Source of the DNA: Rhodobacteraceae bacterium UBA996
Lineage (GTDB): Bacteria > Pseudomonadota > Alphaproteobacteria > Rhodobacterales > Rhodobacteraceae
Length of the DNA stretch: 14,030 bases
Direction: 5' to 3'
Assembly: GCA_002291955.1 (NCBI GenBank)
Contig: DBBA01000009.1
Span: forward strand, 1-14,030
Translations under genes and position numbers: made by a program
Shown here: piece by piece, positions 1-5,918 of the stretch
Numbering within the stretch: position 1 is the stretch's first letter
Layout of the letters: the number at the start of each line of letters is the position of its first letter
Notes under the pieces: model-generated
What the model was told of the DNA's origin: nothing
What the model saw: the letters and a program-made list of their open reading frames with translations, nothing else
Database searches by the model: none

Positions 1-10
1 TTCGATATGG

Positions 11-48
11 CCCAAGTATCCCGGGGGTATGGGGGCAGAGCCCCCGCC
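11..48 (-). repeat. Dispersed GC-rich intergenic repeat, copy A
   Basis: This 38-base block is the reverse complement of 10564-10601, with two mismatches at bases 29-30. It contains a perfect six-base-pair hairpin (GGGGGC at 31-36, loop AGA, GCCCCC at 40-45) next to an 18-base box (11-28) that is identical in both copies. It lies in the gap before hisS. A GC-rich hairpin followed by a conserved box is, from memory, a frequent intergenic element in Rhodobacteraceae. It may act as a terminator for the unseen gene to the left; no T-run follows the hairpin. Confidence 0.8.
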
Positions 49-107
49 TTGCCGGGACACCCCCCATCCGCTACACCCCGCCCGCAATCGCAGGGGCACC
101 CCAGACC

Positions 108-1631
108 ATGTCCAAGGACAAGCGCGCACCCCGGCCCCGGGCCGAAACGCCGAAAGGGTTCCGCGACTATTTCGGGGCCGAGGTCACGGAACGGCAGGAG
201 ATGCTCGCAGCCATCGCGCGGGTGTACCGGTCCTACGGCTTCGATGCGCTGGAAACCTCCGCCGTAGAAACGGTCGAGGCGCTGGGCAAGTTCCTGCCCG
301 ACGTGGACCGCCCGAACGAAGGCGTCTTCGCCTGGGCCGAGGGCGAGGGGGATCGCCCCGACTGGCTCGCGCTCCGCTACGACCTGACCGCGCCCCTCGC
401 CCGCGTCGCCGCGCAGTACCGCCAGACGCTGCCGATGCCCTATCGCCGCTACGCCATGGGCCCCGTCTGGCGGAACGAAAAGCCGGGACCGGGCCGCTTC
501 CGCCAGTTCTACCAGTGCGACGCCGACACCGTGGGCGCCGCGAGCGTGGCCGCCGACGCCGAGATCTGCGCGATGCTGGCGGATGCGCTGGAAGCCACCG
601 GCATCCCCCGCGGCGACTACGTGATCCGCGTGAACAACCGCAAGGTCCTGAACGGCGTGATGGAAGCCGCGGGCGTCCTCGACCCCGCCGACCCCGAGAA
701 ACACGCCCACGAACGCGGGATCGTGCTCCGCGCCATCGACAAGCTCGACCGGCTGGGGGTGGACGGGTTGACCGCGCTCCTCGGACCCGGCCGCATGGAC
801 GAATCCGGTGATTTCACCAAGGGCGCGGGGCTTTCCACCGCCCAGACCGACACGATCCGCGCATTCGTGGCCGCCCGGGGCGACACGAACGCCACCACCG
901 TCGCCACGCTCGGCGCCCTCGTCGGCACGTCCGCGACCGGCACCGAGGGCGTCACTGAGCTCGCCCAGATCGCCGACCTCCTCGCTGCCAAGGGCTACGG
1001 CCCCGACCGCATCATCATCGACCCCTCGGTCGTCCGCGGCCTCGGTTACTACACCGGCCCGGTGTTCGAGGCGGAACTGACCTTCCAGATCACCGACGAC
1101 GACGGCCGCCCCCGCAACTTCGGCTCGGTCGCGGGCGGCGGGCGCTACGACGACCTCGTCAAGCGCTTCACCGGCGAGACCGTCCCCGCCACCGGCGTCT
1201 CCATCGGCGTGGACCGCCTGCTCGCCGCCCTGCGCGCCAAGGGCCGCATCGGCACCCGCGCGGCCCCAGGCCCCATCATTGTCACCGTCATGGACCGCGA
1301 CCGCATGGCCGACTACCAGCGCCTGGCCGCCGACCTGCGGGCGGGTGGCCTGCGCGCCGAAGTCTACCTCGGCAACCCGAAGAACTTCGGCAACCAGCTG
1401 AAATACGCCGACCGCCGCGGCAGCCCCGTCGCGCTCATCCAGGGGTCGGACGAGCACGCCCGCGGCATGGTGCAGGTCAAGGACCTGATCCTCGGCGCCC
1501 AGATCGCCGCCAGCGCCACGGTCGAGGAATGGAAGGATCAGCCCGCGCAGACCGAGGTCCCCCGCGACGCCCTGATTCCCGCCATCCGCGCGATCCTGGC
1601 CCGCCACGGCCTTGACCAGCCCGATGCCTGA
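108..1631 (+). CDS. hisS: Histidyl-tRNA synthetase (eukaryote-like type)
   Basis: Attaches histidine to tRNA-His in the cytoplasm; class II aminoacyl-tRNA synthetase of 507 residues, within the usual range for this lineage. The N-terminal PKGFRDYF (residues 15-22) is a family signature. Motif 2 spans about 113-140 with WRNEKPGPGRFRQFYQCD. The histidine-specific block VRGLGYYTGPVFE is at about 309-321, GGGRYDDLV at 343-351 and the motif 3 region TGVSIGVDRLL at 362-372. The anticodon-binding domain follows from about 390. FYQCD plus RVNNRKVLNGV (174-184) resemble eukaryotic HisRS more than the E. coli form. The ATG at 108 lies just before the conserved N-terminus; the upstream ribosome-binding site is weak. 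It is first in a tight operon and overlaps hisZ by 8 bases. Confidence 0.97.
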   Translation: MSKDKRAPRPRAETPKGFRDYFGAEVTERQEMLAAIARVYRSYGFDALETSAVETVEALGKFLPDVDRPNEGVFAWAEGEGDRPDWLALRYDLTAPLARVAAQYRQTLPMPYRRYAMGPVWRNEKPGPGRFRQFYQCDADTVGAASVAADAEICAMLADALEATGIPRGDYVIRVNNRKVLNGVMEAAGVLDPADPEKHAHERGIVLRAIDKLDRLGVDGLTALLGPGRMDESGDFTKGAGLSTAQTDTIRAFVAARGDTNATTVATLGALVGTSATGTEGVTELAQIADLLAAKGYGPDRIIIDPSVVRGLGYYTGPVFEAELTFQITDDDGRPRNFGSVAGGGRYDDLVKRFTGETVPATGVSIGVDRLLAALRAKGRIGTRAAPGPIIVTVMDRDRMADYQRLAADLRAGGLRAEVYLGNPKNFGNQLKYADRRGSPVALIQGSDEHARGMVQVKDLILGAQIAASATVEEWKDQPAQTEVPRDALIPAIRAILARHGLDQPDA

Positions 1632-2718
1632 CGCCCCCACCCGCGAGGCCGAACGCACCCGGGCCGAGGCGCTTCTCGCGCCCCTTCTGGCCGAAGGCGC
1701 CACGCGGGTCGATACCGACATCCTGCTGCCCGCCGCCACCCTCCTCGACCTCTACGGCGAGGATATCCGCGCGCGGGCCTACATCACCACCGACCCGGTG
1801 CACGGCGAACAGGTCCTCCGCCCCGACTTCACCGTGCCCGTGGTGCAGGCCCACATGGCCCACGGCGCCGACCCCGCGCGCTATGCCTACCTCGGGCCGG
1901 TCTTCCGCCGGCAAGAGGGGCGCCAGCCCCGCCCCCGCGAATACCTTCAGGTGGGGTACGAGGTCTTTGACCGCACCAACCCGGCGGCGGCGGATGCCGA
2001 GGTCTTTGCCCTCTTCCGCGACACGCTTGCCCACCTGCCCGTCCGCGCGGCGACCGGCGACATCGGCATCCTGATGGCCGCCGTCCGCGGGCTTCGCACG
2101 TCGGATGCCCGCCGCGCGGCGCTGATGCGCCACATCTGGCGCCCCCGCCGCTTCCGCGCGCTGCTGGACCGCTACGCGGGCCGCACGCCCGTGCCCCCCG
2201 CCCGCGCCGCGATGCTGACAAGCCCCGATCCCTTCGCAGGCGCAGGCCCCGACATCGGTCGCCGCACCCGCGCGGAAGTCGCCGCCCGCATCGACACCCT
2301 GCGAACTGATGCGCAAGAACCACCCATCTCCGCCGAACAGGTGGACGCGCTGGAAGACCTCGCCTCCTTCCGCGGCACCATGGGCGACGCGCTGATGCGC
2401 TTGCGCGACGCCGCCGTGGACATGCGCGAACTCGCCCCCGCCATCCGCACGTTCGAGGCGCGGATGACCGCGCTCGCCGCCCGCGGCATCGACCCCGACC
2501 GGCTGGACTTCGAGGCAAGCTTTGGCCGCACGACCCTCGAATACTACGACGGCTTCGTGTTCGGCTTCCTGGCCGACGGGCGCACCGACCTGCCCGCCAT
2601 CGCCACCGGCGGCCGCTACGACGCGCTCACCCGGGTCCTTGGCAACGGCCGGTCGATCCCCGCGGTCGGCGGCGTGATCCGCCCCGCCGTGGTGCTGGCG
2701 CTGGAGACCCCGCGATGA
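1624..2718 (+). CDS. hisZ: ATP phosphoribosyltransferase regulatory subunit
   Basis: HisZ is a HisRS paralogue without the anticodon-binding domain. It does not charge tRNA; it pairs with short-form HisG to make the active, feedback-regulated enzyme for step one of histidine biosynthesis. The 364-residue protein keeps the class II core: RPDFTVPVVQAHM near residue 60, GPVFRRQEGRQPRPREYLQVGYEVF as the degenerate motif 2, and TGGRYDALTRVLG near the C-terminus, then stops. I chose the ATG at 1624. A TTG at 1612 is also in frame but would add only four residues and deepen the hisS overlap. The stop overlaps the hisG start in an ATGA arrangement, so the two subunits are probably translationally coupled. 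Confidence 0.95.
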   Translation: MPDAPTREAERTRAEALLAPLLAEGATRVDTDILLPAATLLDLYGEDIRARAYITTDPVHGEQVLRPDFTVPVVQAHMAHGADPARYAYLGPVFRRQEGRQPRPREYLQVGYEVFDRTNPAAADAEVFALFRDTLAHLPVRAATGDIGILMAAVRGLRTSDARRAALMRHIWRPRRFRALLDRYAGRTPVPPARAAMLTSPDPFAGAGPDIGRRTRAEVAARIDTLRTDAQEPPISAEQVDALEDLASFRGTMGDALMRLRDAAVDMRELAPAIRTFEARMTALAARGIDPDRLDFEASFGRTTLEYYDGFVFGFLADGRTDLPAIATGGRYDALTRVLGNGRSIPAVGGVIRPAVVLALETPR

Positions 2719-3407
2719 GCTTGCGCATCGGCGTGCCGTCCAAGGGGCGGCTGATGGACAAGTGCTTCGACTGGTTCGCTGCCCGCGGCGTGACCATGGA
2801 ACGCACTGGCGACGACCGCGAATATGCAGGCACCATCAACGGCCTGCCCGACGCGACCCTCGTCCTGATGTCCGCGGGCGAAATCCCCCGCGATCTGGCG
2901 GCAGGCCGCATCCACCTGGGCGTCACCGGATCGGACCTGGTGCAGGACGGCCTGCCCGCCTGGGACGACGCGGTGGAAGTCCTCGCCGAAATGGGCTTCG
3001 GCCAGGCCGACCTGGTGATCGCCGTCCCCCGCGCCTGGGTCGATGTGGACACGCTCGACGACCTCGACGCCGCAGCTGCCGCCTTCCGCCGCACCCACGG
3101 CGAACGCCTGCGCATCGCCACCAAGTACCACCGCCTGGTGCGCGAGTTCCTGCGCGCCGCGGGCGTCGCCGATTACCTTCTGGTGGACAGCCAGGGCGCG
3201 ACCGAGGGCACCGTGGCGCAAGGCACCGCCGAGGCAATCGCCGACATCACCTCCACCGGCGACACCCTGCGCGCCAACCACCTGAAGCCCCTGTCCGACG
3301 GCCTGATCCACCGCAGCCAGGCCGTGCTCTACCGCTCCCGCCGCGCGCCATGGGACGGCCCCGCGCGGACCGCGCTCGACGCACTGCGCCAGCGGATCGA
3401 CGGGTGA
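2715..3407 (+). CDS. hisG: ATP phosphoribosyltransferase, short form
   Basis: Catalytic subunit that joins ATP and PRPP to give phosphoribosyl-ATP, the committed step of histidine synthesis. The protein is 230 residues, the short form lacking the C-terminal regulatory domain, which agrees with hisZ next door. Visible family features are IGVPSKGRL at the N-terminus, DLAAGRIHLGVTGSDLV (about 60-76), RIATKYHRLVREF (about 133-145) and a PRPP-binding stretch from EGTVAQGTAEAIADITSTGDTLR (about 160-183). The ATG at 2715 shares four bases with the hisZ stop. Codon use matches its operon neighbours. slyX begins five bases after the stop. Confidence 0.97.
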   Translation: MSLRIGVPSKGRLMDKCFDWFAARGVTMERTGDDREYAGTINGLPDATLVLMSAGEIPRDLAAGRIHLGVTGSDLVQDGLPAWDDAVEVLAEMGFGQADLVIAVPRAWVDVDTLDDLDAAAAAFRRTHGERLRIATKYHRLVREFLRAAGVADYLLVDSQGATEGTVAQGTAEAIADITSTGDTLRANHLKPLSDGLIHRSQAVLYRSRRAPWDGPARTALDALRQRIDG

Positions 3408-3412
3408 ACCCC

Positions 3413-3625
3413 ATGCCCGATCCAGACCGCCTGACCCAGCTCGAGGAACTGGCAGCCCACCTTTCCCGCACGGTCGATGACCTGTCTGCCGTCATCGCCC
3501 GGCAGGACGCCGAACTGACCACCCTCCGCCGCCAGGTGGCCTGGCTTCTGGACCGCGAGAAGACCCGCGACCGCGAGGCGTCCGGCGGCGTCTTCATCGA
3601 GGGCGAACGCCCCCCGCATTACTGA
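3413..3625 (+). CDS. slyX: SlyX family protein
   Basis: Small 70-residue coiled-coil protein of the SlyX family, whose function is unknown. Heptad-like leucines and isoleucines run from about residue 7 to 46, followed by a charged linker and the C-terminal ERPPHY tail typical of the family. The ATG at 3413 lies five bases after the hisG stop, so it is the last gene of the his operon. The oddity is at its 3' end: the 141 bases from codon 25 to the stop (3485-3625) recur at 5413-5553 with six differences, all silent. The intact gene may therefore be a chimera of native 5' and incoming 3' sequence, although the protein is full length and should be functional. Confidence 0.9.
   Translation: MPDPDRLTQLEELAAHLSRTVDDLSAVIARQDAELTTLRRQVAWLLDREKTRDREASGGVFIEGERPPHY
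3485..3625 (+). repeat. Long direct repeat, left copy (slyX 3' end)
   Basis: These 141 bases match 5413-5553 at 135 positions with no gaps, in the same orientation. They cover slyX codon 25 through the stop codon, and similarity ends close to the stop on one side and at about codon 24 on the other. The two copies bracket about 1.8 kb containing the membrane-protein gene. Confidence 0.95.
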
Positions 3626-3750
3626 GGACCTGATCTCCCGGCGCAGACCGTCCCGCGACTCGGGTCCCGCACGGCTGCCCGAACGCGCCTGCCGCACATC
3701 GAGAACAGACCAAATTCCACGTCGACACACCAAACGGAATGGTCCTGTTT

Positions 3751-3775
3751 GTCATCCCCGCGAAAGCGGAGATCC
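3751..3775. repeat. Dispersed hairpin repeat with GAAA loop
   Basis: CCGC (3758-3761) and GCGG (3766-3769) pair around a GAAA tetraloop. The stem extends by TC/GA after one C-A mismatch. The motif GTCATCCCCGCGAAAGCGGA resembles a repeat that I recall as widespread between genes in alphaproteobacteria and relatives. Only one copy is present here, so the dispersed status rests on memory. Confidence 0.5.
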
Positions 3776-3829
3776 TCCACGCCGTACGGACCCAAGCCCC
3801 TCACGCCCAAGGTTCCCTCCCGGGCGCCT

Positions 3830-3852
3830 CCCCTCCCCCTCGTGGGGAGGGG
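3830..3852. terminator. GC-rich hairpin, likely repeat or bidirectional terminator
   Basis: A perfect nine-base-pair stem, CCCCTCCCC (3830-3838) with GGGGAGGGG (3844-3852), closes a five-base loop. It lies between the convergent ends of slyX and the membrane gene, so it could stop transcription from both sides. No T-run follows on either strand. The CCTCCCC...GGGGAGG form also resembles a common dispersed repeat, so terminator function is inference. Confidence 0.45.
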
Positions 3853-3935
3853 TTGGGAGTGGGGGGCGTCGCGCCTGGTCCGAGGAGGGGGTGTCGCCGT
3901 CCGTCGCCGGGCCAAAGACCTCCAGAGTCTGCCCC

Positions 3936-5135
3936 TCAGGATAGGACCACCGTCTCCAGCACCGCCATCGCCGCGAGATAGGCTGACACGTTCGTGACCC
4001 CGGCGCCGGCCACGAAGACAACCGCCGCCGCCCGGCACAACATCGCCCCGGCCCCGAGGAACCCCAGCGCGAGGACGCAAATCATCGCCGGCACGAAATG
4101 CGCCGAGTACAGGAACGGCTCGTCGCCGTAGACTAGGTGCAGGACGAACTGGAACGCGAGGAACAGCGCGGGCACGACCACGAATGGGCGCAGACCGGGG
4201 GTTCGCCACAGGTTCCACAGCGCACAGGCGGCGACCAAGCCGATGGCAATCAGCGCGATCCAGCCTAGGGGTCCGTAGGCCAGATGATCCGGCCGGATCC
4301 CGTGGCTCTCGGTAAGGACAGGCGCAGGCACGACCCAGGGGTTGGCCACGAAACTCACGACCCGGTCGCTGAACCCTACCTGATGCTCCTCCACCTTCAC
4401 CGCAGCCAGATGCTGCACCTCGTCAAGCACCGCGTCCGGAAGGAAGAAGAACTGCGCGGTCCGGATAAAGGTCTTCTGCCACAGCGACAGGATCGCGACG
4501 ACGACGAAGGATGCCACAACGACGACAACTACATCACGGCGCGACAGACGCTGCGCCGCAGCCAGGATTCCGGCGATCCAATTCGTCGTTGTGAAGGACA
4601 GCGTCAGCGCGGCGACTGCAACCCATCCGATTCGCGAAACGCCTGGAATGACCGCTGCAAGACAGGCGAACATCACCGACATGCCACCGAACGGATAGGT
4701 CTCAGGGACCGACCACCAGTGCAAGAATGCCCCCGAGGCCAAGAAGACCGCTGTCAGTAGGGCAGCATCCACCGGCGAAATCCCGGCGACGCGCCCAAAG
4801 GCATAGACCATGCAGCAGGTCGCAAGTCCGGTCAGGGCGACGATGACCGCGGCGGCTGTAGTGCTTGGCAGCCCCAGTTGCATGAGGATGGTCGTCGGTG
4901 GAATCACCAGGAACGAGAAGATCGGGTGGACCGAGGTCCGCAGGTGGGCGGGCCCAACCTCCTCACCCGACATGTAGTGGTGAGACTGTACGATGTCGGA
5001 CCCATAGTACTGGTCATAGGCGAGGAAAACAACTTCGGGCAGCTGCAGACCCAGCGCCAAAGGAATCAAGAATCCCGCCAATCCCAAGAGAGCACACAAC
5101 GCGATGTCGATCCGGTAAGTCCCGTTTGCGTGCAT
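3936..5135 (-). CDS. Polytopic inner-membrane protein, possibly GT-C-like
   Basis: A 399-residue protein dominated by hydrophobic segments, starting at about residue 10-30 and continuing to the C-terminus; I estimate nine to eleven membrane spans. After the first span comes a polar loop with DQYYGSD (about 41-47), then SVHPIFSFLVIP and HWWSVPETYPFG. An acidic loop after the first span and a PETYPF-type motif recall membrane glycosyltransferases of the GT-C fold. I infer this only; no catalytic residue is proven and I do not recognise the family. The ATG at 5135 follows AGGAG at good spacing. The gene is visibly less GC-rich than its neighbours and lies between two slyX 3' ends, so it is probably horizontally acquired. 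Confidence 0.8.
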   Translation of the reverse strand: MHANGTYRIDIALCALLGLAGFLIPLALGLQLPEVVFLAYDQYYGSDIVQSHHYMSGEEVGPAHLRTSVHPIFSFLVIPPTTILMQLGLPSTTAAAVIVALTGLATCCMVYAFGRVAGISPVDAALLTAVFLASGAFLHWWSVPETYPFGGMSVMFACLAAVIPGVSRIGWVAVAALTLSFTTTNWIAGILAAAQRLSRRDVVVVVVASFVVVAILSLWQKTFIRTAQFFFLPDAVLDEVQHLAAVKVEEHQVGFSDRVVSFVANPWVVPAPVLTESHGIRPDHLAYGPLGWIALIAIGLVAACALWNLWRTPGLRPFVVVPALFLAFQFVLHLVYGDEPFLYSAHFVPAMICVLALGFLGAGAMLCRAAAVVFVAGAGVTNVSAYLAAMAVLETVVLS

Positions 5136-5409
5136 GTGTTCTCCTGTGCTTCCGCGTCCGGCCGGACCATGACGAATGTTGTGGCGGCAAAGCTTTGATC
5201 GTCCGGACTATTCCGCTCTTCAAGCGACTTGCAAGTTCGGTGCCGGTCGGCCGGGTTGGAATCCGGCAATCGCGCGCAGCGCGGACCCACGGGCGCTCGG
5301 CCGACCGCCATCCCCGACCTGCCCTTTCCAGCAGTAGGATGCGTGCTCGCGCGCACCATCCGCACCGCAGGGGCGACGCCTTCCCTTGGTACCATCCGCC
5401 CTCCACCCC
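5136..5409. other. Non-coding stretch upstream of the membrane gene
   Basis: About 270 bases lie between the membrane-protein start and the slyX remnant. I find no frame here that reads as a credible protein. It should contain the promoter of the membrane gene, but I could not pick a convincing -35/-10 pair. The junction between incoming and native DNA probably lies at its right end, near 5410. Confidence 0.6.
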
Positions 5410-5553
5410 GTGTCCGCCGTCATCGCCCGCCAGGACGCCGAACTGACCACCCTCCGCCGCCAGGTGGCCTGGCTTCTGGACCGCGAAAAGACCCGCGACC
5501 GCGAGGCGTCGGGCGGCGTCTTCATCGAAGGCGAACGGCCCCCGCATTACTGA
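5410..5553 (+). pseudogene. slyX: slyX 3' remnant (duplicate)
   Basis: This block reads as slyX codons 25-70 plus stop, ending in the same ERPPHY tail, but the first 24 codons are missing. From 5413 it matches 3485-3625 over 141 bases with six substitutions. All six are at third codon positions and silent (Ser, Arg, Glu, Ser, Glu, Arg). A GTG at 5410 could formally open a 47-residue frame, but no ribosome-binding site precedes it, so I treat it as a fragment. The silent pattern shows that the two copies diverged while both encoded working SlyX, so this is more likely the displaced native 3' end, or its foreign counterpart, than a simple old duplication. Confidence 0.9.
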
Positions 5554-5562
5554 CGGACGGCA

Positions 5563-5579
5563 CGCCCGGCACCCGGGCG
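5563..5579. terminator. Hairpin between convergent genes
   Basis: CGCCCGG (5563-5569) and CCGGGCG (5573-5579) form a perfect seven-base-pair stem with a CAC loop. It lies ten bases after the slyX remnant stop and 18 bases beyond the stop of the minus-strand lipoprotein gene. It may be the original terminator of the his-slyX operon. No T-run follows. Confidence 0.4.
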
Positions 5580-5597
5580 CTCCGGGCCCCCGATCGG

Positions 5598-5918
5598 TCA
5601 CATTCCGATTCTTGAACCGATGATCGTGCCCGTCTCCATCGAGACGAAAGAGCTTACGTCGCCCCCGACCACGAGCTGGCCGTCGAGAGGGGCGCGCGCG
5701 TAGTACACCTCGACGAGAGGGCCGCATTGCCGAAACACTGGCGGATTGTATTCGGCGTCGAAACCGGTCCGGAACCCGCTGCAAACCACGGCAGCGGTAC
5801 GCCGCGCGTCCTCCTCGGTCACGCCATCAGAACATGCATCTGGCGTGAACGTGCCGCCGCATGCGGGGATCGCCAGGATCATCGCGAGCGGCATCGCGGA
5901 ATGCCGGGGACACCTCAC
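5598..5918 (-). CDS. Small putative lipoprotein, unknown function
   Basis: A 106-residue protein of no family I recognise. The N-terminus has basic residues (R2, R5, H6), a short hydrophobic run and AIPAC with cysteine 20, an imperfect lipobox that suggests export and lipidation. The mature part has three further cysteines (about 29, 46, 64) that could form a disulphide in the periplasm. I chose the GTG at 5918 because GGAGG precedes it by seven bases and it overlaps the ATPase stop in a GTGA arrangement, implying coupled translation. An ATG at 5894 is possible but has no ribosome-binding site and would leave a very short signal. It is the last gene of the minus-strand operon and somewhat less GC-rich than the genes before it. 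Confidence 0.65.
   Translation of the reverse strand: MRCPRHSAMPLAMILAIPACGGTFTPDACSDGVTEEDARRTAAVVCSGFRTGFDAEYNPPVFRQCGPLVEVYYARAPLDGQLVVGGDVSSFVSMETGTIIGSRIGM

Larger units (their letters stand above)
3626..3935. other. Gene-free gap with repeat hairpins
   Basis: This 310-base gap lies between the convergent ends of slyX and the membrane-protein gene. I see no convincing gene in it: frames that cross it are short, proline- and arginine-rich, and lack family features. It holds two hairpins (3758-3769 and 3830-3852) of the kind found as dispersed repeats in alphaproteobacterial genomes. Base use differs from the his operon. Confidence 0.7.

Noticed and set aside
1477..3311. Long minus-strand frames opposite hisS, hisZ and hisG
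   Set aside because: They are shadows of recognised genes and contain no motif.
3619..4218. A 199-codon minus-strand frame across the repeat region
   Set aside because: It runs through dispersed-repeat hairpins and into the membrane gene in another frame; it is arginine- and glycine-rich with no features.
3626..5409. A complete mobile element (insertion sequence or integrative element)
   Set aside because: There is no transposase or integrase, no terminal inverted repeats and no short target-site duplication. The only flanking repeat is the slyX 3' end, so I report an acquired segment instead.
5014..5784. A 256-codon minus-strand frame across the slyX remnant
   Set aside because: Part of it is the antisense of slyX, and the same antisense peptide appears opposite the intact slyX, so it is a by-product of the duplication.
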